The notes below the pieces were generated by a model. That model was not told where the DNA came from, made no database searches, and saw only the letters and a program-made list of their open reading frames with translations. Of a DNA stretch of 40,309 nt, positions 33,361-40,309 are shown piece after piece (within the stretch, counting starts at the first letter, position 1; the number at the start of each line of letters is the position of its first letter). The DNA comes from Candidatus Fermentibacterota bacterium (lineage in GTDB: Bacteria; JAFGKV01): NCBI GenBank assembly GCA_030620115.1, contig JAUXFG010000012.1:1-40309 (forward strand). Direction: 5' to 3'. A program made the translations under genes and the position numbers.

Positions 33361-34457
33361 ACGCATCGAAGATTCAACAACTCCCTAGCATGCAGCGTCT
33401 TCACTGGACTCTGGGAGGGATCTCGTGTTCAAGGCTTTACCGTTCCCCGACATCTTTCCCATCAGAGAAGGATCTCACTGACGGGGTGACGGTGGCCGTT
33501 CCCACGTGGAACGGTGCAGATCTTTTGCCTGCGTGTCTCGAAGCGATTTTGGCACAGACTTTGCCTGCGGATCGTGTTATCGTGGTGGACAACGCTTCCG
33601 TAGATCGTACTGAAGCGGTGGTTGCGCAATATTCGGCTGCCGACTATGTGAGGCTGGAGAAGAATGTGGGCTACAGCGGCGCCGTGGTCCACGTGCTTGG
33701 TCTCGTATCCACGCGATTTTTGGCAGTGGTCAACAATGATGCAGTCCCCGATGCTTCTTGGTTGAAACTCCTGGTTGACGCCTTGGCATTGGACGCCTCT
33801 CTGGCAAGCGCCTTTCCGCTCTCCCTCCGTCCGGACGGGCGTGTCGATACTGCCGGCGATGTGGTGACCAAAGCCGGCTTCTTCTATAAACGTGGCTATG
33901 GCCGGGAGCCATGTGATGTCCAGAAAAGCGGTGTCCGAGGCTTCTGTACGCCGGGGGTGGCGCCCTTGTACCGGGTCAAGGCCCTTTTGCAGGTAGGAGG
34001 ATGGGACGCAAGTCTTTGTGCGTTGTATGAGGATGTGGAGTTGTCGCTTCGCTTGTGGACCGGTGGCTGGGATTCTATCTATGTGCCCGAAGCCCGGGTC
34101 ATTCACCACCAAGGATCCACTACCTCCAGATTCATTGGCTCACGCGAATTCCTTGCCGGCAGAAACGAGGAAGTGGTTCTCTTCAAGCTCCTGCCGTGGA
34201 AGACTCTGATGACTCTTGCGCCATCTCATCTTGCCTATAATCTCCTGTCGTTTCTATCTTCCCTCCTCCGTGGTGCCCCATTTCCCTTTCTTGCCGGGAA
34301 GCTGGCCTTTCTGGCGAGTCTTGGACGAGTCCTGAAGGCGCGAGGCATGGTGACGCGCCGGAGGCAGATCAGGATTTCGTTACTGGAAGGGGATTGGTTG
34401 AGAACATGGCTGGGGCTCTCCAGGTTCGGGCGGAGACGGGCACCGTCGGCATCTTGA
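33357..34457 (+). CDS. GT2 family glycosyltransferase (rhamnosyltransferase-like)
   Basis: The GT-A fold has the usual markers: VAVPTWNGADLLPACLEAIL, VIVVDNASVDRTEAVV, a DXD-equivalent in VVNNDAVPDASW, and the catalytic-base region LYEDVELSLRLWTGG followed by VIHHQGSTT. A hydrophobic C-terminal stretch (LAYNLLSFLSSLL and the following segments) may associate with the membrane. The enzyme would add a sugar to a lipid-linked or surface glycan. TTG 33357 overlaps the phosphatase stop; ATG 33390 is a possible later start. The N-terminal 35 residues are not conserved in the family, which leaves the start open. Confidence 0.87.
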   Translation: MNASKIQQLPSMQRLHWTLGGISCSRLYRSPTSFPSEKDLTDGVTVAVPTWNGADLLPACLEAILAQTLPADRVIVVDNASVDRTEAVVAQYSAADYVRLEKNVGYSGAVVHVLGLVSTRFLAVVNNDAVPDASWLKLLVDALALDASLASAFPLSLRPDGRVDTAGDVVTKAGFFYKRGYGREPCDVQKSGVRGFCTPGVAPLYRVKALLQVGGWDASLCALYEDVELSLRLWTGGWDSIYVPEARVIHHQGSTTSRFIGSREFLAGRNEEVVLFKLLPWKTLMTLAPSHLAYNLLSFLSSLLRGAPFPFLAGKLAFLASLGRVLKARGMVTRRRQIRISLLEGDWLRTWLGLSRFGRRRAPSAS

Positions 34458-34553
34458 CCCCCATATAGAGGGTTATACTTTGGGTGCCTATTCACCTCAC
34501 CGGCACAGGACCTGGTGGATTCAACCCTAGACGGTAGTGGACAGACGAGAACG

Positions 34554-35297
34554 ATGAACTCGACGCTTGTGATCATTCCCACGTACAATGAACGGCAGAA
34601 CATAGGGCGCCTGATTCCTTTGATTCTCGAGAAGGATGAGACCATAGAGGTCCTTGTGGTGGACGATTCCTCCCCGGATGGCACTGCGGATGTGGTCAAG
34701 GCGCTTCAGAAGAGGGATGGACGGGTAAGACTGATTGAGAGACCGCGGAAGGATGGGCTCGGCAAGGCGTATGTGCATGCATTCAAGCATGCGCTTTCCT
34801 GCGGTTTTGAGAGAATCATCAGCATGGATGGTGATTTCTCTCACGATCCCATGTATCTGGGCCGCATGATGACACTCCTCGATGCTCACGATGTCATCAT
34901 CGGCTCTCGATATGCCATGGGCGGCGGAACGGAGAACTGGAGCATCTGGCGGAGGATTCTCAGCAGAGCCGGCAACATGTACGCGGGAATGGTGCTCTCC
35001 ATGCCCATATCCGACTATTCGGCGGGTTTTGTGGGGTACCGTGCCGAAGTACTGAAGGCGATTCCTCTGGACCAGATACGCTCGGAAGGATATTCTTTCC
35101 TCATGGAGATGAAGTTTTGGTCAGCATGCTTGGGGTTCAACCTTGTGGAGATGCCAATTGTGTTCACGGAGCGACGGCAGGGGAGATCCAAGATATCTCG
35201 CGCCATCCTCTTTGAGGCGATCTGGGTGGTGTGGCGGCTGCGTCTCAAGGTTCCGGCACAGGCAGCGATGATAAGGCGGGGCCATGGGAAAGGTTAG
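34554..35297 (+). CDS. Polyprenol monophosphomannose synthase-like glycosyltransferase (DPM1-type)
   Basis: The 247-residue enzyme has a short GT2 catalytic domain without membrane helices, as in DPM1. Motifs are VIIPTYNERQNIGRLIPLIL, VLVVDDSSPDGTADVV, GLGKAYVHAFKHAL, the DXD motif in MDGDFSHDP, and MEMPIVFTERRQGRSKI-like at the end (EMPIVFTERRQGRSKIS). The expected reaction makes polyprenyl-phosphate-mannose (or a related hexose) from the nucleotide sugar on the cytoplasmic face. The GT-C enzyme at 16955-18451 is the type that uses such donors. ATG 34554 gives the standard N-terminus; a GTG at 34515 is in frame. It overlaps the next gene by 14 bases. Confidence 0.9.
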   Translation: MNSTLVIIPTYNERQNIGRLIPLILEKDETIEVLVVDDSSPDGTADVVKALQKRDGRVRLIERPRKDGLGKAYVHAFKHALSCGFERIISMDGDFSHDPMYLGRMMTLLDAHDVIIGSRYAMGGGTENWSIWRRILSRAGNMYAGMVLSMPISDYSAGFVGYRAEVLKAIPLDQIRSEGYSFLMEMKFWSACLGFNLVEMPIVFTERRQGRSKISRAILFEAIWVVWRLRLKVPAQAAMIRRGHGKG

Positions 35298-37659
35298 CCC
35301 CCCGGGTAGGCTCGTTCTGGCGGCTATGGCCGCTCTCTCGGGCGGCCTTCTTGTCCTTGAGCTCACATTGACCCGGATCTTCAGTGTCACCATGTGGTAT
35401 CATTTCGCGTTCATGGCCATTTCCATAGCCATGCTAGGTCTTTCGGCGGGCGCCATATTCGTGTACCGGTTTGGGCGGAAGCGCACGGACGAAGAGCTGT
35501 TCAACATGCTGCCAAACTTGTGCGCCGTATTCGGGGTGATGGCGATCGCCAGCATGGCTGTGGTACTCCGTCTTCGATTCGACAATACTTTTGGTGTGCA
35601 AGGGGTAGCGCAACTGCTGCTCATCTATACTCTGACGACCGTGCCTTTTGTGGTGGGAGGCGGTGCAATCGCTATTGCGGTTCGGAAATACGGCCCATCC
35701 ATGAGCAGTATCTATTCTGCGGATCTCCTGGGTGCGGGTCTTGCGTGTATTCTTGTGATTCCCCTTCTGCGGATGTTTGGCGGCCCTGCCACCGTCTATG
35801 TTGCGGCACTTCTCGTCATTGGGGCGGGGCTTCTGTTCTCAAGAGGCCCCGGGAGGAGAGTGACACTGGCGAGTCTGATTCTGGTGCTGATTCTCTTTGG
35901 CACCAACACAGGAACCGGCCTTTTGAGAGTGGTGTGGGCCAAAGAGAAACACGAGGAAGGGCTTCTCTATGAAGCGTGGAACTCATTCTCTAGGATAACG
36001 GTTTTCCCCACGGAAGAGGGATGGAATACCCAGTTCTTCGGATGGGGGATGAGTCCCGTGTATGACGGGCCCCTCCCGCGGCAGCTTGGCATGCATATCG
36101 ATTCCTATGCCGGTACACCCATATCCGAATACTCAGGTTCCGCCCAGGAGCTGGTCCATCTCCGGTATGATGTGACGGCATTAGCTTACCATCTCAGGCC
36201 TTCAGGCACTCACCTGGTGATCGGTCCCGGCGGTGGGCGGGATATCTTGGCCTCCCTTGCCATGGGAGCCGACTCCGTGGTGGCAGTGGAACTTAATCCC
36301 GAGGTGGTGAAGGCCGTCAACGTGGTATTCGGGAATTTTTCCGGCGCTCCTTATTCGTTGCCCGGAGTCGAGGGCGTGGTCGATGAGGCTCGCTCGTTTC
36401 TTCGACGAGACCGGCGGACATATGACGTAATCCAGGCATCACTCGTTGATACATGGGCGGCTACCGCGGCAGGCGCCTTTACCTTGAGCGAGAACACGCT
36501 CTATACCGTTGAAGCGATGAATGATTACCTCCAGCGGCTGAGCGATCATGGGCTCGTGTCGATCTCACGATTCCTCTTCGAACCCCCTCGGGAAACACTG
36601 CGTCTATTCGCCGTGGCGCTCACCGCGCTCCATGCCAGGGGGAGCGAAGACCCGGCTGACCACCTTGCCATTCTCTCATGCAGAGGTGTCGCCACACTTC
36701 TCGTGGGAAAACAGCCGCTTTCCCCAGTGGACCTTGATGCGCTGAGAGCGGTGGCGGACAGCCTGCAATTCTCGGTGGTACATCTCCCCGGCCACTGGAC
36801 TCACCCGGTGTTCTCCGAAATGGCCCGCCGATACGATGATCCTCGTTTCTATGACCACTACCAGTTCGATGTGAGTCCGACCACCGATGACAGGCCATTC
36901 TTTTTCAACATGGTCAGACCCAAGGATTTCTTGAAAGTATTTCAATTGAATGATCTTCAGGGTCAGACCCATAGCTACGATGCAGTCTTTATTCTTATGT
37001 CAGTTTTAGGCATTGCCTTCCTCATGACAGTCATGCTTATTGTGTTGCCTGCTCGTACTCTCATTAAAGGTGCAGGAAGAACAGGGCTGCTTTTTGCATT
37101 ATACTTTGTTGCAATTGGTCTCGGATTCATGCTTGCCGAGGTCACTCTGTTACAGAAACTTGTGCTTTTTCTCGGACATCCGGTTTATGCACTGTCCGTG
37201 GTGTTGCTTGGGCTTCTGTCCTTTGGGGGTCTCGGCAGCTTCTGGACCAAAAGAGTCAGGCCGGGACGGGAGAGAATGGTGGTGGCCGTCGCCGGTCTCT
37301 GGCTTGTTGTTCTATTCATCATCGCCCGTGAATACATGGATTTTCCCCTCATGCTATTCCTTGGTTACTCCAAAACAGCGCGTATTGCGCTGGCGTTGGC
37401 GCTTCTCTTGCCCGCCGGACTTGCCATGGGCATGCTCCTTCCACTCGGCATTCGCGCGGCGGCATCGTGGCGGAAGAGCGCGACGCCGTGGCTCTGGGGC
37501 GTCAATGGAGCGGCCTCGGTCCTTGGATCTGTCTTGGCGTTTGCGCTGGCCATGAACTTGGGATTCAAGATGACGTTTCTCTTGGCCGCGGCATGCTACG
37601 GCATGGCGGTAGGAGTGTTTCTGCTACTCGGCATTGGTGGGGGGAAGCGCCGTGCTTGA
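35284..37659 (+). CDS. Membrane-embedded spermidine synthase-like methyltransferase-fold protein
   Basis: This 791-residue protein has an N-terminal set of membrane helices (about residues 10-210, starting LVLAAMAALSGGLLVLELTL, TRIFSVTMWYHFAFMAISIA). A spermidine-synthase-like domain follows at about 300-450, with VIGPGGGRDILASLAMGAD and VVAVELNPEVVKAVN. Further helices run from about 567 to the end. The nucleotide-binding glycines and acidic ribose ligand are present, so AdoMet or dcAdoMet binding is likely. The usual DxxDP-like catalytic acid region reads DVIQASLVDTWAA, so true aminopropyl transfer is doubtful. Function of these fused proteins is unknown. Its ATG lies inside the DPM1-type gene end, so the two are coupled. 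Confidence 0.85.
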   Translation: MGKVSPPGRLVLAAMAALSGGLLVLELTLTRIFSVTMWYHFAFMAISIAMLGLSAGAIFVYRFGRKRTDEELFNMLPNLCAVFGVMAIASMAVVLRLRFDNTFGVQGVAQLLLIYTLTTVPFVVGGGAIAIAVRKYGPSMSSIYSADLLGAGLACILVIPLLRMFGGPATVYVAALLVIGAGLLFSRGPGRRVTLASLILVLILFGTNTGTGLLRVVWAKEKHEEGLLYEAWNSFSRITVFPTEEGWNTQFFGWGMSPVYDGPLPRQLGMHIDSYAGTPISEYSGSAQELVHLRYDVTALAYHLRPSGTHLVIGPGGGRDILASLAMGADSVVAVELNPEVVKAVNVVFGNFSGAPYSLPGVEGVVDEARSFLRRDRRTYDVIQASLVDTWAATAAGAFTLSENTLYTVEAMNDYLQRLSDHGLVSISRFLFEPPRETLRLFAVALTALHARGSEDPADHLAILSCRGVATLLVGKQPLSPVDLDALRAVADSLQFSVVHLPGHWTHPVFSEMARRYDDPRFYDHYQFDVSPTTDDRPFFFNMVRPKDFLKVFQLNDLQGQTHSYDAVFILMSVLGIAFLMTVMLIVLPARTLIKGAGRTGLLFALYFVAIGLGFMLAEVTLLQKLVLFLGHPVYALSVVLLGLLSFGGLGSFWTKRVRPGRERMVVAVAGLWLVVLFIIAREYMDFPLMLFLGYSKTARIALALALLLPAGLAMGMLLPLGIRAAASWRKSATPWLWGVNGAASVLGSVLAFALAMNLGFKMTFLLAAACYGMAVGVFLLLGIGGGKRRA

Positions 37660-37730
37660 CTTTGAGCGACGACGGCATGAAGACAATCGGATGATTGTTG
37701 ATCGGGCAGTGATCCCGACCGAATCGTGAC

Positions 37731-38201
37731 ATGGTGAGGGGAGGAGGAGTGGAAAAACAAAGGGAACCAGGCCCGCCAGAGGAGCTCTCTCGAGAAGAAG
37801 AAGCGGCAATCCGTGAAGAGATGCGTCAGAAGTTGCTTGAGCAAGAAGAAGAGACGGAACGGGAAGTTGCGCACCAGGAGTCGGAACGGCGCCGCTTGAT
37901 GGAATCTGAACGACTCCGGTGGCGGGTAATCGAAGAAGAGACCGAACGGTTTCACGGGGAGCACGGTCGGGTTCGTTACGTTTCGTCTTCAGGGAAGGTT
38001 CTGTGGCTCACGCCGGAGCAAGTAGCGCAGAGAAGAGCCCGCAAGAGTAAGTCGCGTCGTCGAGACAAGCGTGCGTCGGCTCGCAGGCAGCCAAAGAAGT
38101 GGGCCGCCCTGCAACTGAAAACAATGCTGGGCTCCATAATCATCTCGCTTTGTGTGGTTGTTTTCATCGCGGTGATCATCTTTGCTACGGAATTTCTATA
38201 G
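37731..38201 (+). CDS. Hypothetical charged coiled-coil protein with C-terminal membrane helix
   Basis: I do not recognise this 156-residue protein. Residues about 15-75 are dominated by Glu, Arg and Gln in heptad-like order (EELSREEEAAIREEMRQKLL, then further EEETEREV repeats), a likely coiled coil. A basic cluster follows (QRRARKSKSRRRDKRASARR) and a single C-terminal membrane helix (MLGSIIISLCVVVFIAVIIF), so it is probably tail-anchored in the inner membrane facing the cytoplasm. It lies between the spermidine-synthase-like gene and the WbaP-like gene. Its TAG stop is also the first three bases of a repeat element. Confidence 0.65.
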   Translation: MVRGGGVEKQREPGPPEELSREEEAAIREEMRQKLLEQEEETEREVAHQESERRRLMESERLRWRVIEEETERFHGEHGRVRYVSSSGKVLWLTPEQVAQRRARKSKSRRRDKRASARRQPKKWAALQLKTMLGSIIISLCVVVFIAVIIFATEFL

Positions 38202-38228
38202 CCGGAAGTTGGTGAGAAGTGCAGGCTA
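38199..38228. repeat. Shortest MITE-like copy, bridging a stop codon and the next gene
   Basis: The 30-bp element begins TAGCCGGAAGTT and ends GGTGAGAAGTGCAGGCTA, with TA at both outer ends. It looks like an internal-deletion form of the same palindrome family. Its first three bases are the stop codon of the coiled-coil gene, and its right end is followed by A, giving TAA. Confidence 0.6.
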
Positions 38229-38232
38229 ACCA

Positions 38233-39771
38233 TTGAATCGACGGAGCACACTTGGTGTGGCCAAAGAGCCCCGTCCGTCGGCCAAAGAAGGCCTTTCTTC
38301 GGGGGAGGAGATCCCCGATGCCATGGAATCCAGTGAGCTCGATCGCGCCATAAGATTTCGGCGCTTCGTGGTTCCCTCATTGCTGTTGGCACACGGCTCG
38401 ACAGTGATCATGTCCATGCTCTTGGCCTACTGGCAGCGTTTCTACCTGGCCCCTGATCTTGGGATTATTCCCCCTGTTGATCCACCTGGTTTTGGTCTCT
38501 ACTGGCCCGGCATATTGGGAGCTGCGGCCATCGTGCTTGCGGTTTTTTCTTATCTTGGCGCCTACAAGAACCGCCGTCGTCTCGTCAGAGATGCCGACTA
38601 CACCACCGCGGTGAGGGCGTGCACATTTGGCATGATCCTCGAAGTAGCGCTCTCGTTTTTCACGAAATCCACTTTTTACTCCAGGCTCATCTTTGCGCTC
38701 TCCTGGGCGAATTCCGTGGTGCTCTTTTATGTCACCATAGTCGTGTTGAGCAAGATCCAGAAGGTGCTCGTTCGCAAAGGCCTTGCGGTCACAAGATTCC
38801 TGATAATCGGAGTCGGGGCCAGCGCGCATGCGCTCAAGCGTAGGCTTGAGGTGGATGCCGAGCTTGGGAAGGAATTCGTCGGCTATGTTGCCACAGGAGG
38901 GGAGGCTCATGACGGGATCGATGAACCCGACGTGGTGAGCACCCTGAATGAGCTTGGTAACGCGATATCGAAGTTCACTGTTGAAGTAGTCTACATTGCC
39001 TGCAAGGATTTGAGCCAACCCGCAATCCTTGAGGTGCTGGACCAGTGTAGTGCGAGACAAGCCCAAGTGCACATGCTGTCGGACCTCTACGAACTTCTGC
39101 ATGGGCGAACCACGGTGGAGCAGGTATCCGGCGTGCCCATGGTCAGTCTCCGCGAAGTGGCCTTGAGGCGACGTCAGGAGATGATCAAACGAGGCATGGA
39201 TATCGTGGCTTCGGGATTGATCATGATTGTTGCCATTCCGCTTAGCATTGTCTTGGGCATCGCCATCAAGATCGATTCCGTGGGCCCGATTTTCTACTCA
39301 CAGGTTCGTGTGGGAAAGGACGGGCGGCGCTTCAAGATGTATAAGTTTCGATCCATGTCTATTGGGGCCGAAGACAGGATTGAGGAAGTGAAAGCCTTCA
39401 ACGAAGCCTCTGGCCCGATTTTCAAGATCAGGGAGGATCCACGAGTCACGCGAGTGGGTCGACTCCTGAGAAAAACGAGTCTCGACGAGCTGCCCCAACT
39501 TCTCAATGTCCTCAAAGGAGAGATGAGTCTTGTGGGACCTCGTCCCCCGTTGCCTTCCGAAGTGGCGGCGTACGCCTCATGGCAACATAGGAGATTAATC
39601 GTTCATCAAGGCATGACGGGTCTCTGGCAGGTGAGTGGGCGGAGCCTCCTCGATTTCGAAGAGATGATGAATCTCGATATCTACTACATAGAAAACTGGT
39701 CCATCTGGTTGGATCTTCTTATCCTCTTGAGAACCGCTCCCATCGTTTTTTTCGCTCGGGGAGCGTACTAA
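38233..39771 (+). CDS. Undecaprenyl-phosphate sugar phosphotransferase (WbaP/WcaJ-like)
   Basis: Four or five N-terminal membrane helices are followed by a CoA-binding-like Rossmann part (LIIGVGASAHALKRRLEVDA) and the C-terminal bacterial sugar transferase domain from about residue 315: KRGMDIVASGLIMIVAIPLS, FYSQVRVGKDGRRFKMYKFRSM, LRKTSLDELPQLLNVLKGEM, SLVGPRPPLPSEV and GMTGLWQVSGRS. This enzyme transfers a sugar-1-phosphate onto undecaprenyl phosphate, the first step of exopolysaccharide or O-antigen assembly. The start is uncertain: TTG 38233 lies just after the repeat, while ATG 38323 has GGGGGAGGAG 12 bases upstream and would give 482 residues. No export genes are seen before the window ends. 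Confidence 0.92.
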   Translation: MNRRSTLGVAKEPRPSAKEGLSSGEEIPDAMESSELDRAIRFRRFVVPSLLLAHGSTVIMSMLLAYWQRFYLAPDLGIIPPVDPPGFGLYWPGILGAAAIVLAVFSYLGAYKNRRRLVRDADYTTAVRACTFGMILEVALSFFTKSTFYSRLIFALSWANSVVLFYVTIVVLSKIQKVLVRKGLAVTRFLIIGVGASAHALKRRLEVDAELGKEFVGYVATGGEAHDGIDEPDVVSTLNELGNAISKFTVEVVYIACKDLSQPAILEVLDQCSARQAQVHMLSDLYELLHGRTTVEQVSGVPMVSLREVALRRRQEMIKRGMDIVASGLIMIVAIPLSIVLGIAIKIDSVGPIFYSQVRVGKDGRRFKMYKFRSMSIGAEDRIEEVKAFNEASGPIFKIREDPRVTRVGRLLRKTSLDELPQLLNVLKGEMSLVGPRPPLPSEVAAYASWQHRRLIVHQGMTGLWQVSGRSLLDFEEMMNLDIYYIENWSIWLDLLILLRTAPIVFFARGAY

Positions 39772-39923
39772 GGGCTCACGCAAGAATAAGCTCAAAGATT
39801 AGGTCCCCGGCTATGCCGGGGTGAATTCCAAAAGCTATGATGCAGTATTTGAAAGTAGTTACCGGAAAACATTGTAAGGGTTGTCTTGATATCGCATCAC
39901 AACCGTGAATTCATCCGCTGGAG

Positions 39924-39981
39924 GGCCACGCTCTGTCGTGGCCGCCTATGCCGCACACCGCGGACGCGATGAAACGCGTCC
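39924..39981. repeat. Second copy of the REP-like hairpin pair
   Basis: The hairpin at 39924-39943 has the stem GGCCACG/CGTGGCC around loop CTCTGT. The one at 39962-39981 has the stem GGACGCG/CGCGTCC around loop ATGAAA. Order is reversed relative to 12862-12937. The second stem is identical between loci and the first differs by one compensated base pair (CATG to CACG with CATG to CGTG). The loops have diverged and are no longer exact complements. Confidence 0.6.
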
Positions 39982-40013
39982 CGCCATCATACAAAGCAGA
40001 AGGGGAGAAGGTT

Positions 40014-40045
40014 GGATTCGTGTGCTCTGGCGAGCACACGAATCC
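40014..40045. repeat. Perfect 14-bp hairpin
   Basis: GGATTCGTGTGCTC (40014-40027) pairs fully with GAGCACACGAATCC (40032-40045) around the loop TGGC. It lies 33 bases after the REP-like pair. No T-tract follows, so it is either a repeat element or a protein or RNA structure, not a classic terminator. Confidence 0.65.
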
Positions 40046-40125
40046 CGCCCATGGCTAAGGCCGAGGCATGAGTTGGTTGCCAGGTCATTATGGGGTTGAG
40101 GAGGGCGCATTTTCGGTGCCGATCA

Positions 40126-40161
40126 AACTGATTAAGTTTCTGCGCAGAAACTTAATCAGTT
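40126..40161. repeat. Perfect 36-bp palindrome
   Basis: The 18 bases 40126-40143 (AACTGATTAAGTTTCTGC) are the exact reverse complement of 40144-40161 with no spacer. The symmetry ends at the next base on each side. It is A+T-richer than its surroundings. It could be a protein-binding site, a cruciform-forming element or a fold-back made during assembly. Confidence 0.7.
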
Positions 40162-40309
40162 CTGGTTCAATCTTGGAGAGATTCTTTGTTCCTTTCACTC
40201 ACTCAGAATGCCAGTTGAGTGTCTCCACTGGCTGGGGCGTGTCAAGCGGCCTGGGAACTTCTATCCGAATCGACGCGGCTTCTGATGATGTTTCGGAGCA
40301 TGTCACAGG

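Larger units (their letters stand above)
39772..40309. other. Palindrome-rich non-coding end of the window
   Basis: These 538 bases hold no gene I can support. They contain a REP-like hairpin pair (39924-39981), a perfect 14-bp hairpin (40014-40045) and a perfect 36-bp palindrome (40126-40161). The small open frame at 39905-40099 runs through the hairpins and is not credible. The last 140 bases show nothing recognisable. Confidence 0.6.

Noticed and set aside
34454-34479. TTGACC and TATACT boxes upstream of the DPM1-type gene
   Set aside because: The spacer is only 14 bases, too short for a normal sigma70 promoter.
1-40309. CRISPR arrays, tRNA or rRNA genes, phage or integrase modules
   Set aside because: I looked for regular spaced repeats, cloverleaf-type T-arm sequences and recombinase motifs and found none I could support.

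Overview
The window looks like a chromosomal segment of a diderm (Gram-negative-type) bacterium of moderate G+C, probably from an uncultured lineage. Diderm evidence: a LolA-like protein, an outer-membrane beta-barrel, an MMPL/RND exporter, a TRAP-associated lipoprotein and a WbaP-type sugar-phosphate transferase. I cannot name the phylum; the TatT/TatP pair recalls spirochaetes, and the mix of families with dispersed palindromic repeats recalls FCB/PVC-type metagenome bins. No tRNA, rRNA, CRISPR array, phage module or transposase was seen.
Layout. 1-1143 is the 3' part of a DUF2156 (phosphatidylglycerol lysyltransferase-like) gene with an unusual C-terminal extension. 1144-1960 is non-coding, with a probable 5' scrap of an RND gene, a palindromic MITE-like element and a promoter. 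1961-12706 is a long same-strand array: TetR regulator, MMPL/RND exporter, YghO-like acyltransferase, LolA-like protein, beta-barrel, DUF3108 protein, PlsC acyltransferase, DUF2156 protein (paralogue of the first gene) and patatin phospholipase. I read it as a candidate trans-envelope lipid export and remodelling system. 13131-16887 holds an unknown membrane protein, a GNAT/thioredoxin-like fusion and a TatT-TatP TRAP pair without permease genes. 16955-20973 (minus strand) holds a GT-C glycosyltransferase, an unknown anchored protein, a PII-like PG0541 protein and a TetR gene fused by deletion to the last codons of an RND pump.
21465-26021 holds tldD and its partner, an ATP-grasp gene and a COG4947-type esterase that both carry internal deletions, and a PTS EIIA-type protein. 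26074-31422 (minus strand) holds a PF13625 protein, cyanophycin synthetase, AdoMet decarboxylase and a 2[4Fe-4S] ferredoxin. 31660-39771 holds a GAF-SpoIIE phosphatase, a GT2 glycosyltransferase, a polyprenol-phosphate-mannose-synthase-like enzyme, a membrane-embedded spermidine-synthase-like protein, a charged coiled-coil membrane protein and a WbaP-like initiating transferase. This last part suggests surface polysaccharide or glycolipid synthesis. The end (39772-40309) is non-coding and rich in palindromes, including a perfect 36-bp palindrome.
Two themes cut across the window. First, a dispersed element with termini TAGCCCGG...CGGGCTA occurs at six places; at three its terminal TAG is the stop codon of a gene. 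Second, several genes are broken by short-junction deletions (RND pump at 20254, ATP-grasp at 24490, esterase at 25245, perhaps RND at 1287). This points to a locus undergoing deletional erosion, or to assembly collapse that needs checking. All functions are inferred from sequence reading and family knowledge; no database search was possible.
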